Source: Shewanella halifaxensis HAW-EB4 (GTDB lineage Bacteria > Pseudomonadota > Gammaproteobacteria > Enterobacterales > Shewanellaceae). Taken from it: a stretch of 64,000 bases of DNA. The stretch spans positions 620,001 to 684,000 of the forward strand of contig NC_010334.1 of NCBI RefSeq assembly GCF_000019185.1. Direction: 5' to 3'. Positions within the stretch are counted from its first letter, which is position 1; every line of letters begins with the position of its first letter. The translations under genes and the position numbers were made by a program. The notes under the pieces are model-generated. The model searched no databases. It was not told where the DNA came from and was given only the letters and a program-made list of their open reading frames with translations. Below, in pieces: positions 17,412 to 26,740 of this stretch.

Positions 17412-17904
17412 AGCAGATTATTAGCGATAATCCCGTTAAACACTCTGCTGTAATTAGCGGTATCTCGTCAAAACAAACATTTATTTACAATAATATTAAT
17501 AAGTTAGCACTAAGGTTTGTTTCGGGCAATGAGCTTTTTAGATGGGTAAAGCCAAAATTTAGATAATTGAGAATTTTCTGGTCTCTTTAAATTCTATGAA
17601 TTTGAAGGTAAACGTAATTTTTTCAAGTGTTTAGGTTGTGGAGTTAGTTGGGGTAAAATTCAAACTTTAGGTAACGAGAAGGAAAATTGTTCTGGGGAAA
17701 TAACGCCTTAGGTTGATCGCTCCAAGACGTGCCAGGACATGAATGTATTGGTATGGGGGTCAATAAATAGTATATGATTATTATCGATATACTACACAGT
17801 GTACTATTTTATTTTGACTTTAATTACTGTAAATAATGGGTTTATATACTGGCACTCTTACTGTGGTACGAATATATTACGTCTTTAGGGGTGATACTTA
17901 GCAC
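17412..17904. other. Right boundary region of the accessory island
   Basis: No intact gene. It contains the dispersed repeat at 17453-17571 and a very AT-rich run up to the broken radical SAM gene. The island-chromosome junction probably lies close to 17900, because core gene content resumes there with a 5'-truncated gene. No integrase or attachment-site repeat was recognised. Confidence 0.5.
17453..17571. repeat. Dispersed repeat, copy 1
   Basis: This segment matches 58993-59110 in order with some substitutions. Shared blocks include ATTAGCGGTATCTCGTC, CATTTATTTACAAT, CACTAAGG and AAATTTAGATAAT. Both copies lie upstream of a gene at the edge of an accessory block, suggesting a mobile-element remnant. 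Confidence 0.7.
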
Positions 17905-18684
17905 ATGTATACCGAGCCACAGAAGCGTTTTCGAGCACAAAAAGCGGACAAGATTGAACAAGATCTTATCGCGGTCGCCAACTCGCAGGCACATATCTCA
18001 CGGGTGTTTTTAGCCGATGGTGACGCTATGACGCTTCCCTTTGCACGCCTTGAGGCGATCTGCTTATTGATAAAACAATACTTGCCTAACGTGACGCGAA
18101 TAAGCAGTTATTGCTTGCCACGTAATATCGATAATAAGACCCCTGAACAGTTGCAGCGCTTAAGAGAACTTGGACTCACCTTGCTCTATATCGGCTGTGA
18201 GAGTGGTGATGATGAGGTGTTAGCGCGCATTAATAAGGGGGAAACCTTTGATTCCTCATTGGCGGCATTACTGAAGATCAAAGCCGCGGGGATTAAAGCC
18301 TCGGTGATGATTTTAAATGGCTTAGGCGGGGTTGAATTGTCCAAGCTGCATGCCGAAAACTCAGCCAAGTTGATGAATGCGGCGCAGCCTGAATACCTGT
18401 CGACCTTAGTCGTTACCCTGCCGCTGGGTACTGAGCGGATGGACAAGGCTTTTGGCGGCCACTTTCAGCTGCCGAGTCAGGCGCAGCTGTTTGAAGAGAT
18501 GCATATTCTACTGAGTAAGCTTGAGCTGAATAAAACGGTATTTCGTTCGGATCACGCCTCCAATTACTTGGTGCTAAAGGGCGTGCTGGGTAAAGATAAG
18601 CAAGCTCTCGTTGCGCAGGTAGAAGCTGCGATGAATACGCCGAGTAAAATTGAATTACGGCAGGAGTGGCAAAGAGGGCTATAA
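17905..18684 (+). pseudogene. 5'-truncated radical SAM protein gene
   Basis: The 259-residue open frame matches the middle and end of a radical SAM enzyme (HISRVFLADGDAMTLPFARL, then ELGLTLLYIGCESGDDEVLA, then the later barrel strands). The frame begins at MYTEPQKRF, which in the family lies just after the CxxxCxxC motif that binds the 4Fe-4S cluster. Those cysteines and about 40 upstream residues are missing. An in-frame TAG is only two codons upstream of the ATG. The remaining part cannot be an active radical SAM enzyme. The break coincides with the right end of the accessory island, so insertion or a linked deletion probably removed the 5' end. Confidence 0.8.
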
Positions 18685-18699
18685 GTCTAGCCTGTTGAT

Positions 18700-19638
18700 T
18701 TAACCTCCACCTCTTTGCAGTTGTAGTTGGCTGACAATATCTAGGCATTGGTCTTTAAACCATTGGATCAATGGGTCTTTGTGTACTCTTGCGTGCCAGT
18801 AGAGGGTGCTGTCTAGCTGAGGTAGATCGGTGAACACGACTCCCTTTAATTGTGAGCGCCATTTTGCAGAATGGAGAACACGCTGAGGCAGAAAGCCAAC
18901 ATGTTTTCCGGCGAGTAGCCCCTGTAATAAGACTAGAAACGAGCCCGTCGCAAAGGTGATTTTCCGCTGTAGTTGGTGTTGTAATGCAAGTTGAGTGATC
19001 TCTATCTCGACTAAGTTAGAGGCTGAATATTCAGCCGTATCATAGGAGAAAATCTGCGCCAGTGTCGGTTGTGCAATTTTGGCTAAGGGATGCTTTAGAC
19101 TGTAGGCGGCGCAGTAATTATCGGTGCTGATATGGCGGCCATGAATATTCGCAGGAGGGGCATCTGTACCCGCTGCAGCGATGTCTATCTCGCCAGATTC
19201 TAGCAGCGAAAATACATCTCTAGGCTTGTGCACAAACTCGAGTTCAACATTGGGCGCAAAAGCGAGGATCCTGTCTAGCATCATGGGGATCATGGTCTGG
19301 GTGAGATCATCCATAAATGCGATGCGGATCACCCCATGACTTTCCATAGGATCGAAAGCGATCTGCGAGATCAGTCGATCGCTCATCTGCAGCCATTCGG
19401 TGAGTGAGGCATATAGTCTCAGAGCCTTGCTGGTGGCACGAATGCCTTGACCCTGTTTTACAAACAGGGGGTCATCGAACATATTGCGCAATTTCTTTAA
19501 GTTTTGGCTCATGGCAGGCTGGGAGATGTCTAGCCTGTCTGCACTCTTAGATACACTCTGCTCCTCAATCAGGATCGCTAGGCTTAGCAATAAGTTGAGA
19601 TCGCACTGTTGAATAATTTTTAAGTCAGTTGGATTCAT
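18700..19638 (-). CDS. LysR-family transcriptional regulator
   Basis: A 312-residue LysR-type regulator. The N-terminal HTH is clear (SVSKSADRLDISQPAMSQNLKKL at 29-51), followed by FDDPLFVKQGQGIRAT, and residues about 95-300 form the periplasmic-binding-like effector domain (GVIRIAFMDDLTQTMIPMML). It resembles the NodD/LeuO-like subgroup. It overlaps the preceding LysR gene by the 4-nt ATGA junction, so both are in one transcript. It converges on the broken radical SAM gene with a 15-bp gap. The ligand is unknown. Confidence 0.9.
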   Translation of the reverse strand: MNPTDLKIIQQCDLNLLLSLAILIEEQSVSKSADRLDISQPAMSQNLKKLRNMFDDPLFVKQGQGIRATSKALRLYASLTEWLQMSDRLISQIAFDPMESHGVIRIAFMDDLTQTMIPMMLDRILAFAPNVELEFVHKPRDVFSLLESGEIDIAAAGTDAPPANIHGRHISTDNYCAAYSLKHPLAKIAQPTLAQIFSYDTAEYSASNLVEIEITQLALQHQLQRKITFATGSFLVLLQGLLAGKHVGFLPQRVLHSAKWRSQLKGVVFTDLPQLDSTLYWHARVHKDPLIQWFKDQCLDIVSQLQLQRGGG

Positions 19639-20567
19639 AGGGCTTGTTCTAAGGGAAAGTGTTTATGAAAAAGCGTGACCAACTGACGTCTAAACCACTG
19701 CTGCAGCTCTGGCGCTCTTTGGTGACGATCCCAGCAAATTTTGAGCTCGAGATTGATTGGCGAGCCGAGCCAGTCAAAATTTTTAGTCTCATCTTCTGCT
19801 AGGATCCCCATGGCGAAATGAGGCAGTAGGGTGACGGTATTATTGGTTTGCAACGCATAAAGCAGCGTGCTTAAAGAGTTCGTTGTCAAAGCGTATGCCG
19901 CATCGAGTGCATCTAGGTGTTCTAGCGCTTCAATCGAATGCAGCTGGTTATGCTCTTGAAATTGGTAGCGTAAGAGTTTGATAGCATCTTTATCTGCATG
20001 GATATTTTGCTTGTTGGTCACTTTATGGGTGACCATTTGCCATGGAGCGAGACCTATGGGCTCACTGACAATCGGGCTTGGCACATTGTCGTAGAAGCCG
20101 ATGACCGCATCAACTTGTCCTCGTCTGAGTAACTGAAAGCCATTGGCGTTTTGCGAGATATATTCCAGCTCAATTCCAGGGGCTTTTTCGCTCATCAGCT
20201 CGATTAATGGGGCGATAATTAGCTGGGCCGTCACATCACTCATAATAAAGCGTATTCTACCCTGGGCCGTTTTGGGGGTGAAGTGTTCGGCTTCTAAGAT
20301 GCGGGCGGTTTTATCCAGAAGAGGAGTTAACTCTAATGCGATAGCTTGAGCCTTGTTGGTTAAGGTCATGCCGTTATTGCTCTTGAGCAGCAGGGGATCG
20401 GCAAACATTAGGCGTAAGCGTTTTAGCATCTGACTCATTGCCGATTGAGACAGACCCAGTTGCTTAGCAGCATTGGAAACATGGGCCTCGTTGAGCAGTA
20501 CGGCCAGTGCCAGCAATAGGTTTAAATCGCAATTTTTCAGTCGTTCAAGATTGAGCTGAGTTAGCAT
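19635..20567 (-). CDS. LysR-family transcriptional regulator
   Basis: A 310-residue LysR-type regulator with the HTH at about 31-50 (NAAKQLGLSQSAMSQMLKRL) and effector domain from about residue 100 (GRIRFIMSDVTAQLIIAPLI). It is similar in build to the overlapping downstream regulator, with the same AMSQ recognition helix, so the pair may come from an old tandem duplication. No obvious target operon lies next to them; the radical SAM gene is their nearest neighbour and may have been a target before it was broken. Confidence 0.9.
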   Translation of the reverse strand: MLTQLNLERLKNCDLNLLLALAVLLNEAHVSNAAKQLGLSQSAMSQMLKRLRLMFADPLLLKSNNGMTLTNKAQAIALELTPLLDKTARILEAEHFTPKTAQGRIRFIMSDVTAQLIIAPLIELMSEKAPGIELEYISQNANGFQLLRRGQVDAVIGFYDNVPSPIVSEPIGLAPWQMVTHKVTNKQNIHADKDAIKLLRYQFQEHNQLHSIEALEHLDALDAAYALTTNSLSTLLYALQTNNTVTLLPHFAMGILAEDETKNFDWLGSPINLELKICWDRHQRAPELQQWFRRQLVTLFHKHFPLEQAL

Positions 20568-20700
20568 TATGTTACCTATCTTCCATTATCAACTTGACTA
20601 TAAACGATAAATTTCAGCTTGAATAGGCCATGTTGGTGTGAGTTGATGTGGAGTGAATGAAGCCGTCCCTGGCTTATGGTTATCCCTGTTTTTGCTCTTA

Positions 20701-20964
20701 TACCAATCAGTATAAGAAGTTGATCTACTCAGAGCGCTTTTTGGCAAACTAATTCAAGGCGAATAGTTGAAAGAATGGTTATTCCCTTGTGAAGCTTTTC
20801 AACGCAGAAGTCGGCAGCCAAAAACGCTCCAGAATGGCGAGTTTTAGTGGCTCTGATGCTGCGTTAACGAGCTTAACCGTAGAATAACTATGCTCTTCAC
20901 TCGTTGCCTTGCCTCATAACCGCTAAACTCTCGCTGAGCGACCAAATCTTTATTCTGATTGGTA
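20701..20964. mobile_element. MITE-like element, copy 1
   Basis: A non-coding element of about 264 bp with terminal inverted repeats TACCAATCAG...CTGATTGGTA and 3-bp direct repeats TTA at 20698-20700 and 20965-20967. It is closely similar to 29244-29509. It has no transposase, so it would be moved by an IS element elsewhere. A TNA-type 3-bp duplication is known for part of the IS5 family. Confidence 0.85.
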
Positions 20965-20967
20965 TTA

Positions 20968-21158
20968 GATTAAGTGCAATTTGTCCCTGCATACTTCCTT
21001 GGTAAGTATTCACGTCAACCGTCCTAGTTAACGTAAACCCTACACCCTTAAACCTTATGCCAAGGGGCATGACAAGATTTAAGGGATCCTAGTGTATCGT
21101 TTCGCCATCCTAGCGACGTCGGGTCCCTATTGGTGATACTAATTTTGTAAAGTTCAGC
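20968..21158. other. Spacer downstream of the OmpA-like gene
   Basis: No gene and no clear T-tailed hairpin was seen. It includes the 3' flank of the OmpA-like gene, where a transcription end is expected. Confidence 0.3.
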
Positions 21159-22196
21159 TTAAGAAGCTAATACTTTTTCTTGGCTTGTTAGTGTCACTAT
21201 TACGCGGCGCTCTAGTGCGCGGTCTTTACGTAAATTAGCGTGGGCATCTTGCTCACCAACGGCTTGAGTGTCGATTTTTTTCACCTCTACGCCGTGAGAA
21301 ACTAAGTAGGCTTCTACGTGCTGCACACGCTTTTCAGATAGCTTAAGGTTGTATTGGCTATCACCTTGGTTATCAGATTGACCATTAAGCAAGATAACGT
21401 CTTGATCTTTGCTCTTTGATAGCTGGATAACCTGGTCTAGCTTGGCCTTGGCTGCGCTAGTTAGCTCTGAAGAGTCGAAGCTAAATAGTACGGCTACGCT
21501 GCTTTTTTCAGTGTGAATTTCATACTTAGGCTCAGGCTTTGGTTCTGGGCGAGGCATTGGCTTAGTCTGCTTTTCAATCACAGCCGGTAGTACAACTGCA
21601 GTTGTGGTCGCAGCTTTAACACCAAAACGGTAAGTTAGCTGTAGACCCACTGTCTGTGCGTCCATGTTTGCCGTGTTCCATGCCGTTTCATCGATATTGG
21701 CAAAGCGGCGGTACTTAGCTGAAATAGCTAAAGAATCGGTGATGTTGTAACCCACACCCGCACCAAAGTAAGGAGCGGTATCGGTAGCACTCACATATTT
21801 ATTAGCACTCATTTGGTGTGCTAAGTGATATTGATAAGCACCCGCTTCACCAGTTAAGAACCACTTTTCAGACAGTGGTAAGGTACCCACAACGCCAAGA
21901 GTAAAGCCGTCAACGTCAATCTCTTGGCTGCCGTCTAAACCACCCCAAAGGTGAGTGTCATCGTTAGTGCCAAGATCTTGCCAACCCGCTTCGAAGGCCA
22001 AGTATTTGTTTAGCTGATAACCTACTAGGGCGTTCCAAGCTAAATCGCTGTCGTCACCTAGGTGGCTAGCGGCGTCAACTGACTCATAGTTGCTTTGACC
22101 TGCGCCTGCACCTATGTACCAAGTGTTATCGATATCGGCTGCATTGGCATAGCCGCATGTACCCATTAATGCTAGTGCAATTAGTGTCTTGTTCAT
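21159..22196 (-). CDS. OmpA-family outer membrane protein
   Basis: A 345-residue OmpA-like porin. A signal peptide MNKTLIALALMGTCGYANA precedes an eight-strand-type barrel (NTWYIGAGAGQSNYES, many alternating aromatic strands, ending VGLQLTYRFGVKA). A proline-rich linker (PMPRPEPKPEPKY) leads to the OmpA C-terminal peptidoglycan-binding domain (VAVLFSFDSSELTSAAK, then LNGQSDNQGDSQYNLKLSEK and RALERRVIV). I chose ATG 22196 because GGAG lies 8 bases upstream; ATG 22199 is equally in frame. It anchors the outer membrane to the cell wall. Confidence 0.9.
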   Translation of the reverse strand: MNKTLIALALMGTCGYANAADIDNTWYIGAGAGQSNYESVDAASHLGDDSDLAWNALVGYQLNKYLAFEAGWQDLGTNDDTHLWGGLDGSQEIDVDGFTLGVVGTLPLSEKWFLTGEAGAYQYHLAHQMSANKYVSATDTAPYFGAGVGYNITDSLAISAKYRRFANIDETAWNTANMDAQTVGLQLTYRFGVKAATTTAVVLPAVIEKQTKPMPRPEPKPEPKYEIHTEKSSVAVLFSFDSSELTSAAKAKLDQVIQLSKSKDQDVILLNGQSDNQGDSQYNLKLSEKRVQHVEAYLVSHGVEVKKIDTQAVGEQDAHANLRKDRALERRVIVTLTSQEKVLAS

Positions 22197-22440
22197 CATG
22201 TTATCTCCAGTGAGTTTTAATTCGTCTCTCATTTCAATGGAGCGCATTTTGCGGGATCGGCTAAATTAGAGCGATAGAGTAAATGCAATAATGATTATTT
22301 GCCTTACTTATGATTAGGTCGTGGCAAAACGTCGAAAGTCACAAAAATGCGAGTGTGTGGGCTTTTTCCATAAGTAGATTGGATGATGAAAAATAGCAAT
22401 AGATAGCGGCGAATCTTACGCCGCTATGGGGGTAATTAAC

Positions 22441-23277
22441 TTAAGACTGCTGAATATGGATCTGCTGAACGGGGTAGGGGATCTCGATATCGGCCTCTTT
22501 TAGTGCTTTAAATAGTGCTGCATTGGTTTGGTATTTGTCTTGGTAATAACTTTGGGTCGCAACCCAATAGCGAATCCCTATCTCAATCCCAATACTGTTA
22601 AAGTCATTTACGCCAACTTGGGCTTTAGTGCCTTGATAGACTCTTGAGCTATCACTCAAGACTTTAGTGAGTAGGGCGATGACCTGCTGTGGCTCGGACT
22701 GATAACTGATATTAAATTTGGTTTCGACCAGCTTATTGGCGAAGGAGTTATGTAAGATCTCACCGACGATATGTTTATTGGGTATATTGATCTCTTCACC
22801 TTCCTCGTTGGTTAGCACTGTCATACCAAGGTGAATATCTTTAACTAAGCCGCCGACCCCTTTTATCTCGATGGTATTACCAACAATAAAGGGTCGAGTG
22901 ACAATAATTGTAATTCCGGCAGCATAGTTAGATAGCATTCCCTGCAGTGCTAAACCAGCACCGAGAGAGGCTGCACCAATAGCGGCCACCATTGGAGTGA
23001 CGCTAATACCTAGCTTGCCTAAGGCTATCACCCCCACCATCACGATAACTAAGATGCGGACGAAGTTGCTGGTAAAATTACTGAGGGTAATATCTATTTT
23101 GTGCTTTTCAAAAATACGCGTGACGAGGTTAGCCGCTTTCGCCGCAATCCACAGGCCAATTAAGAAGATGATGACGGCACCAAGAATACTAAAGCTATAT
23201 TGCACCAGAAACTCAGTTATCGCAGTATAAGCATTTTGCAGTTGTGCAATCTCTTGGTCTAGCCCTTGATCATTCAT
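22441..23277 (-). CDS. MscS-family mechanosensitive channel
   Basis: A 278-residue small-conductance mechanosensitive channel of MscS type, which opens under membrane tension to release solutes during osmotic downshock. Three transmembrane helices are visible (FSILGAVIIFLIGLWIAAKA, then ILVIVMVGVIALGKLGI, then the pore helix GAASLGAGLALQGMLSNYAA). The beta domain follows (ITIIVTRPFIVGNTIEIKGV) and an alpha-beta C-terminal domain completes the family length. Monocistronic. It may be mscS itself or a close paralog. Confidence 0.9.
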   Translation of the reverse strand: MNDQGLDQEIAQLQNAYTAITEFLVQYSFSILGAVIIFLIGLWIAAKAANLVTRIFEKHKIDITLSNFTSNFVRILVIVMVGVIALGKLGISVTPMVAAIGAASLGAGLALQGMLSNYAAGITIIVTRPFIVGNTIEIKGVGGLVKDIHLGMTVLTNEEGEEINIPNKHIVGEILHNSFANKLVETKFNISYQSEPQQVIALLTKVLSDSSRVYQGTKAQVGVNDFNSIGIEIGIRYWVATQSYYQDKYQTNAALFKALKEADIEIPYPVQQIHIQQS

Positions 23278-23488
23278 TTATCCAATCCTCTATTAAACGC
23301 TTATCAATTAGCTTACTGACAATAAACAATTTTGTAACTCAGTATTTGCGTGTATGTGAGTGGTTATGAGTACATTTTTCTCCTAAGCCACTTAGCGTGA
23401 AGGGGATCATGCTTTGCCATTAAGTTTACTGTTGGCCCCCAAAGAATAGGTTACTCTTCTCGTTAACTTTAATCTGCCGAGTTTAATT

Positions 23489-23947
23489 ATGAGAGCACTT
23501 ATTTTTGTTTTATCTAGCCTATTGGCCACGTCTGTTTGGGCAAACACGTATCAGGTTGGTGATCAAATTACTGATATCAAGCTGCAAGATCAGAATGAAG
23601 CGCAATACCAAGTAGATAGCAGCACAACTCGGGTTTTATTTAGTCGTAGTATGGATGGCGGCACGGTTATCCAAGAAGCGCTAGAGGCTGAGCCTGAGTT
23701 GGTGAAAGATAATAGCTTGGTTTATGTGGCTGATATCAGTGGCATGCCATCTTTGATTGCACGCTTTGTTGCTCTGCCTCAGTTTAAGAAGTTCCCTTAT
23801 AGAGTTGCGTTGGATAATGAAGGTGAACAGACTAAGCCGTTACCTGCGCAAAAAGATCAAGCGACCTTGGTTGAGCTTAATAATAACCAGATAACTAAGA
23901 TTGCTTTCTATGAGACTGCCGATGCTCTGTTAGCAGACTTGAAATAG
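23489..23947 (+). CDS. Periplasmic thioredoxin-fold-like protein, unknown role
   Basis: A 152-residue exported protein. The signal peptide MRALIFVLSSLLATSVWA is followed by NTYQVGDQITDIKLQDQNEA, which resembles the start of AhpC/TSA or thioredoxin-like domains, but no CxxC or peroxidatic cysteine is present. The remainder (VLFSRSMDGGTVIQEAL, NSLVYVADISGMPSLIARF) keeps the alternating strand-helix order of that fold. It is monocistronic and followed by a strong bidirectional terminator. A non-catalytic thioredoxin-like role is the best guess. Confidence 0.65.
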   Translation: MRALIFVLSSLLATSVWANTYQVGDQITDIKLQDQNEAQYQVDSSTTRVLFSRSMDGGTVIQEALEAEPELVKDNSLVYVADISGMPSLIARFVALPQFKKFPYRVALDNEGEQTKPLPAQKDQATLVELNNNQITKIAFYETADALLADLK

Positions 23948-24004
23948 CACCACTCGCGTTCTAAATCTGTAAACACACTTCAGAATAAGACGCTAACTTG
24001 ATGC

Positions 24005-24030
24005 AAAAAAGGGCGCTTTGCGCCCTTTTT
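24005..24030. terminator. Bidirectional rho-independent terminator
   Basis: A perfect stem GGGCGC/GCGCCC with loop TTT at 24011-24025, flanked by A6 on the left and T5 on the right. It lies between convergent genes and can serve both. Confidence 0.9.
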
Positions 24031-24045
24031 AATATTCTTATTCGG

Positions 24046-24261
24046 TTAAGCCGAATGCCCCTTCAAAATATCGTAGATCTCTTCTTTTAAATGTAGTTTC
24101 TTTACTTTTAGTTCATGCACCTCTGAGTTGTAGTCGCTAGCGATGTTTTTTTCCAGATTTTTTATCTCCTCATCGAGTTCGTTATGTTTGTGAAACTTCT
24201 TCTGAAAGTGGCTATCAGATGTCTTTAGTTGGCTGATAAGTTCTCTGTACTCTGGAAACAT
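24046..24261 (-). CDS. DUF465/YdcH-family small protein
   Basis: A 71-residue, highly charged helical protein typical of the YdcH (DUF465) family: MFPEYRELISQLK at the start, then FHKHNELDEEIKNLEKN and a second long helix ending LKEEIYDILKGHSA. The two helices probably form a coiled coil. The molecular role of the family is not established. Full family length. Confidence 0.85.
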   Translation of the reverse strand: MFPEYRELISQLKTSDSHFQKKFHKHNELDEEIKNLEKNIASDYNSEVHELKVKKLHLKEEIYDILKGHSA

Positions 24262-24663
24262 GCAGGCGTCCTTTTTAGCTGTTTTTTCGGATAGGTCATT
24301 TACTACAGTTTTAAACTAGCGTGATTTAGTATGGCCAAACGTGATATCGATCAAATTGTGAACGATTAACCTTGTAGGCTGGAACGTTGCGATTCTTATG
24401 TTGTTATTCTTCCCTAAAAAGCCCTCAAATAAGCAGATCTTAAAGCCTATGAGCTCAGGTCTAGAGCGAGTCGCAATATATAGCTAAACAGTTGCTAATG
24501 TTTGTTTTATTCATTTGAAGATAGTGGTTATGGTTTTGGTCTTATCTATAGCTGTCACCGCTTTTTCATCGCTGGCAGTATGCTGAGTAGCTGCTATATT
24601 CTAGCTCAGAGTTTTAATTGATTTAGTAACTAGATTACGACAAATCATTTACTCTTGGCGGGT
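24262..24663. other. Intergenic region upstream of udp
   Basis: AT-rich and non-coding. Apart from promoter sequences for the DUF465 gene on the minus strand and the CRP-like site that follows on the right, nothing was recognised. Confidence 0.3.
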
Positions 24664-24687
24664 AAAGTGTGATCAGTTTAACCTTTT
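24664..24687 (+). promoter_or_regulatory. Candidate CRP site upstream of udp
   Basis: The sequence AAAGTGTGATCAGTTTAACC holds a perfect left half-site (TGTGA at 24668-24672) and, six bases on, a weaker right half (TAACC). It lies about 70-90 bp upstream of the uridine phosphorylase start. The E. coli udp gene is known to be controlled by CRP and CytR, so the position makes sense. Confidence 0.45.
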
Positions 24688-24756
24688 TAGCGTCGAGACT
24701 AGGTTAAAGTCGCATTAATTAGATTTATAAATTCAAAAATGAAAGGGGTTTTCACG

Positions 24757-25515
24757 ATGTCTGATGTATTTCATTTAGGCTTAACGAAAGAGATGTTAGA
24801 TGGTGCTAGCTTAGCGATCGTACCAGGCGATCCAGAGCGTGTTAAGCGTATCGCCGAGTTGATGGAGAATGCGACATTTTTAGCGAGTCATCGTGAATAT
24901 ACCAGTTACTTGGCATACATAGACGGTAAGCCTGTGGTTGTGTGTTCAACGGGTATTGGTGGCCCATCGACATCGATCGCCGTTGAGGAGTTAGCGCAGC
25001 TTGGCGTGCGTACTTTCCTACGTGTCGGTACCACTGGTGCGATTCAGCCACATGTGAATGTGGGCGATGTGATTGTGACTCAAGCATCGGTGCGTTTAGA
25101 TGGTGCAAGCCTGCACTTCGCGCCGATGGAGTATCCAGCTGTAGCAAACTTTGAGTGTACAACCGCTATGGTTGCCGCAAGTCGCGAAGCAGGGCTTGAG
25201 CCACATATTGGTATTACAGCATCATCAGATACCTTCTATCCAGGCCAAGAGCGTTACGATACTGTTTCGGGTCGCATAACACGTCAATTCAAGGGGTCTA
25301 TGCAAGAGTGGCAAGACTTAGGTGTTTTGAACTACGAGATGGAATCTTCGACGCTATTTACCATGTGTTCTTCACAAGGTTGGCGCGCGGCATGTGTTGC
25401 GGGTGTGATTGTTAACCGTACTCAACAAGAGATCCCAGATGAAGCGACAATGAAGAAGACTGAGGTCAGTGCCGTTTCTATCGTCGTAGCGGCAGCTAAG
25501 AAGCTACTCGCATAA
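24757..25515 (+). CDS. udp: Uridine phosphorylase
   Basis: A 252-residue uridine phosphorylase, which splits uridine with phosphate into uracil and ribose-1-phosphate for pyrimidine salvage in the cytoplasm. The sequence is highly typical: MSDVFHLGLTKEML at the start, LAIVPGDPERVKRIAEL, CSTGIGGPSTSIAVEEL, LRVGTTGAIQPHVNVGDV and LNYEMESSTLFTMC. I start at ATG 24757, with AAAGGGG upstream, because it gives the canonical MSDVFHLG N-terminus and length; the longer frame adds six non-conserved residues. Converges with a Tsx-like nucleoside channel gene, a fitting neighbour. Confidence 0.97.
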   Translation: MSDVFHLGLTKEMLDGASLAIVPGDPERVKRIAELMENATFLASHREYTSYLAYIDGKPVVVCSTGIGGPSTSIAVEELAQLGVRTFLRVGTTGAIQPHVNVGDVIVTQASVRLDGASLHFAPMEYPAVANFECTTAMVAASREAGLEPHIGITASSDTFYPGQERYDTVSGRITRQFKGSMQEWQDLGVLNYEMESSTLFTMCSSQGWRAACVAGVIVNRTQQEIPDEATMKKTEVSAVSIVVAAAKKLLA

Positions 25516-25532
25516 GCTTATGTTTATGCAGT

Positions 25533-25559
25533 AAAAAAGGCGCTATATGCGCCTTTTTT
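25533..25559. terminator. Bidirectional terminator between udp and tsx-like gene
   Basis: A stem GGCGC/GCGCC with loop TATAT at 25539-25553, flanked by A6 and T6. It can end both convergent transcripts. Confidence 0.9.
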
Positions 25560-25592
25560 GTTGGTCTATAACACTCGCTTTCAAAATTGAGA

Positions 25593-26345
25593 TTAGAAGT
25601 GATACTTAGCAATCACCGAAAAAGTGTTTTGCTCGATACCATCGACGCCATATTTGTTCTTCCAGTAATCGTACTCGATACCGACAAATAGCTTGTTTTT
25701 TTGATGCTCGCCTAGCATGACCGCACCTAAGTCATACTTAAGTTGTGGATTGAAGTGGAAGTTAGTTTCGTAAACAGCTTCGTCAGCTACGAATACCCAA
25801 TCAATGAAACCGTCGAAGACAATATTTGAATTGCCAATAGGGAAATCCATTCTAAAAGCAGGCGTTAACTGCCAACCATCACTGATATTATCGCTACTGA
25901 TTGCATGTCGACGGTAAGTATTAAGTTGGAAGTAGCTAAAATATGGGATCTTAATATCCATACCGACGCCGTACAGGAAAGCTTTAACAGGGCCTTCCCC
26001 CTCTTCCAGTGTGAGTGCTAGCGATAGATCGGTCACTGGACCAAAACCCACTGTTTTACCTAAAATTTTGCCAGCACTAAAGCGAGTCGAGATCTCTCCA
26101 TAGGTGGTGTTGTCTTTGCTGACATTTGAGCCGTTAAAGTAAGTCACGTCTTGGAAGGCAAACCAGTCGCCATATTTCCAATCACCAGCGGTTTCAAAGG
26201 TTAGGGTGGTCTGTTTTTCTGATGGAGCTAGGTCGTAGTTTTCACCGTATAGCGCAGTGACACTTACATCCCACCAGTTAACCATATTGTCTGCCATTGC
26301 TGTTGGGCTCACTAGTAAAGCCAAACAAAGTAATTTGTTATTCAT
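25593..26345 (-). CDS. Tsx/OmpK-like nucleoside channel
   Basis: A 250-residue outer membrane protein of the nucleoside-specific channel (Tsx/OmpK) family. The signal peptide MNNKLLCLALLVSPTAMA is followed by DNMVNWWDVSVTALYG, the usual Tsx-family start (WWxxxxTxLYGxNY), and by beta strands with alternating aromatics ending FSVIAKYHF, a typical outer-membrane C-terminal Phe. It likely lets nucleosides cross the outer membrane for cleavage by the adjacent uridine phosphorylase. Length matches the family. Confidence 0.9.
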   Translation of the reverse strand: MNNKLLCLALLVSPTAMADNMVNWWDVSVTALYGENYDLAPSEKQTTLTFETAGDWKYGDWFAFQDVTYFNGSNVSKDNTTYGEISTRFSAGKILGKTVGFGPVTDLSLALTLEEGEGPVKAFLYGVGMDIKIPYFSYFQLNTYRRHAISSDNISDGWQLTPAFRMDFPIGNSNIVFDGFIDWVFVADEAVYETNFHFNPQLKYDLGAVMLGEHQKNKLFVGIEYDYWKNKYGVDGIEQNTFSVIAKYHF

Positions 26346-26740
26346 CGTAAAACCTTTTATTTTTATGAGATCTCAGTGCGTTAGATTTAACACTAGAGCT
26401 AAGCATGTCTGTCGCTGGCGGGGAATATAGGCGCAAAGTGAACAATGTTCAAAGTATTTGTTGTGGTTTTTTGGTGATGACATTACGGTGACGCTATAAC
26501 ACCATGATAATCCTGCTTATTTTTATAGTCTTGACCATGTGGCATTGTCTTTTAACGAGAACTTGAACACTCGTGGTATGAGTCATAAGCTCAAATCAAA
26601 GGCATGTTAGCCAGTGACCTAGAGGAGTTCAACCACCTGTGTTACAGTCCTTAGATAGAGGCTTGTTGACATAATATGTCGCACAAAACTTGTGCAGCTG
26701 ATATAGTCATTGTTAGGCTCTTTCATTTTTTGGGGGAAAT
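26346..26740. other. Intergenic region between tsx-like and nfeD genes
   Basis: About 395 bp between divergent genes with no gene seen. Both promoters must be here. A GAACAATGTTC dyad at about 26438-26448 was noted but not assigned. Confidence 0.3.
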
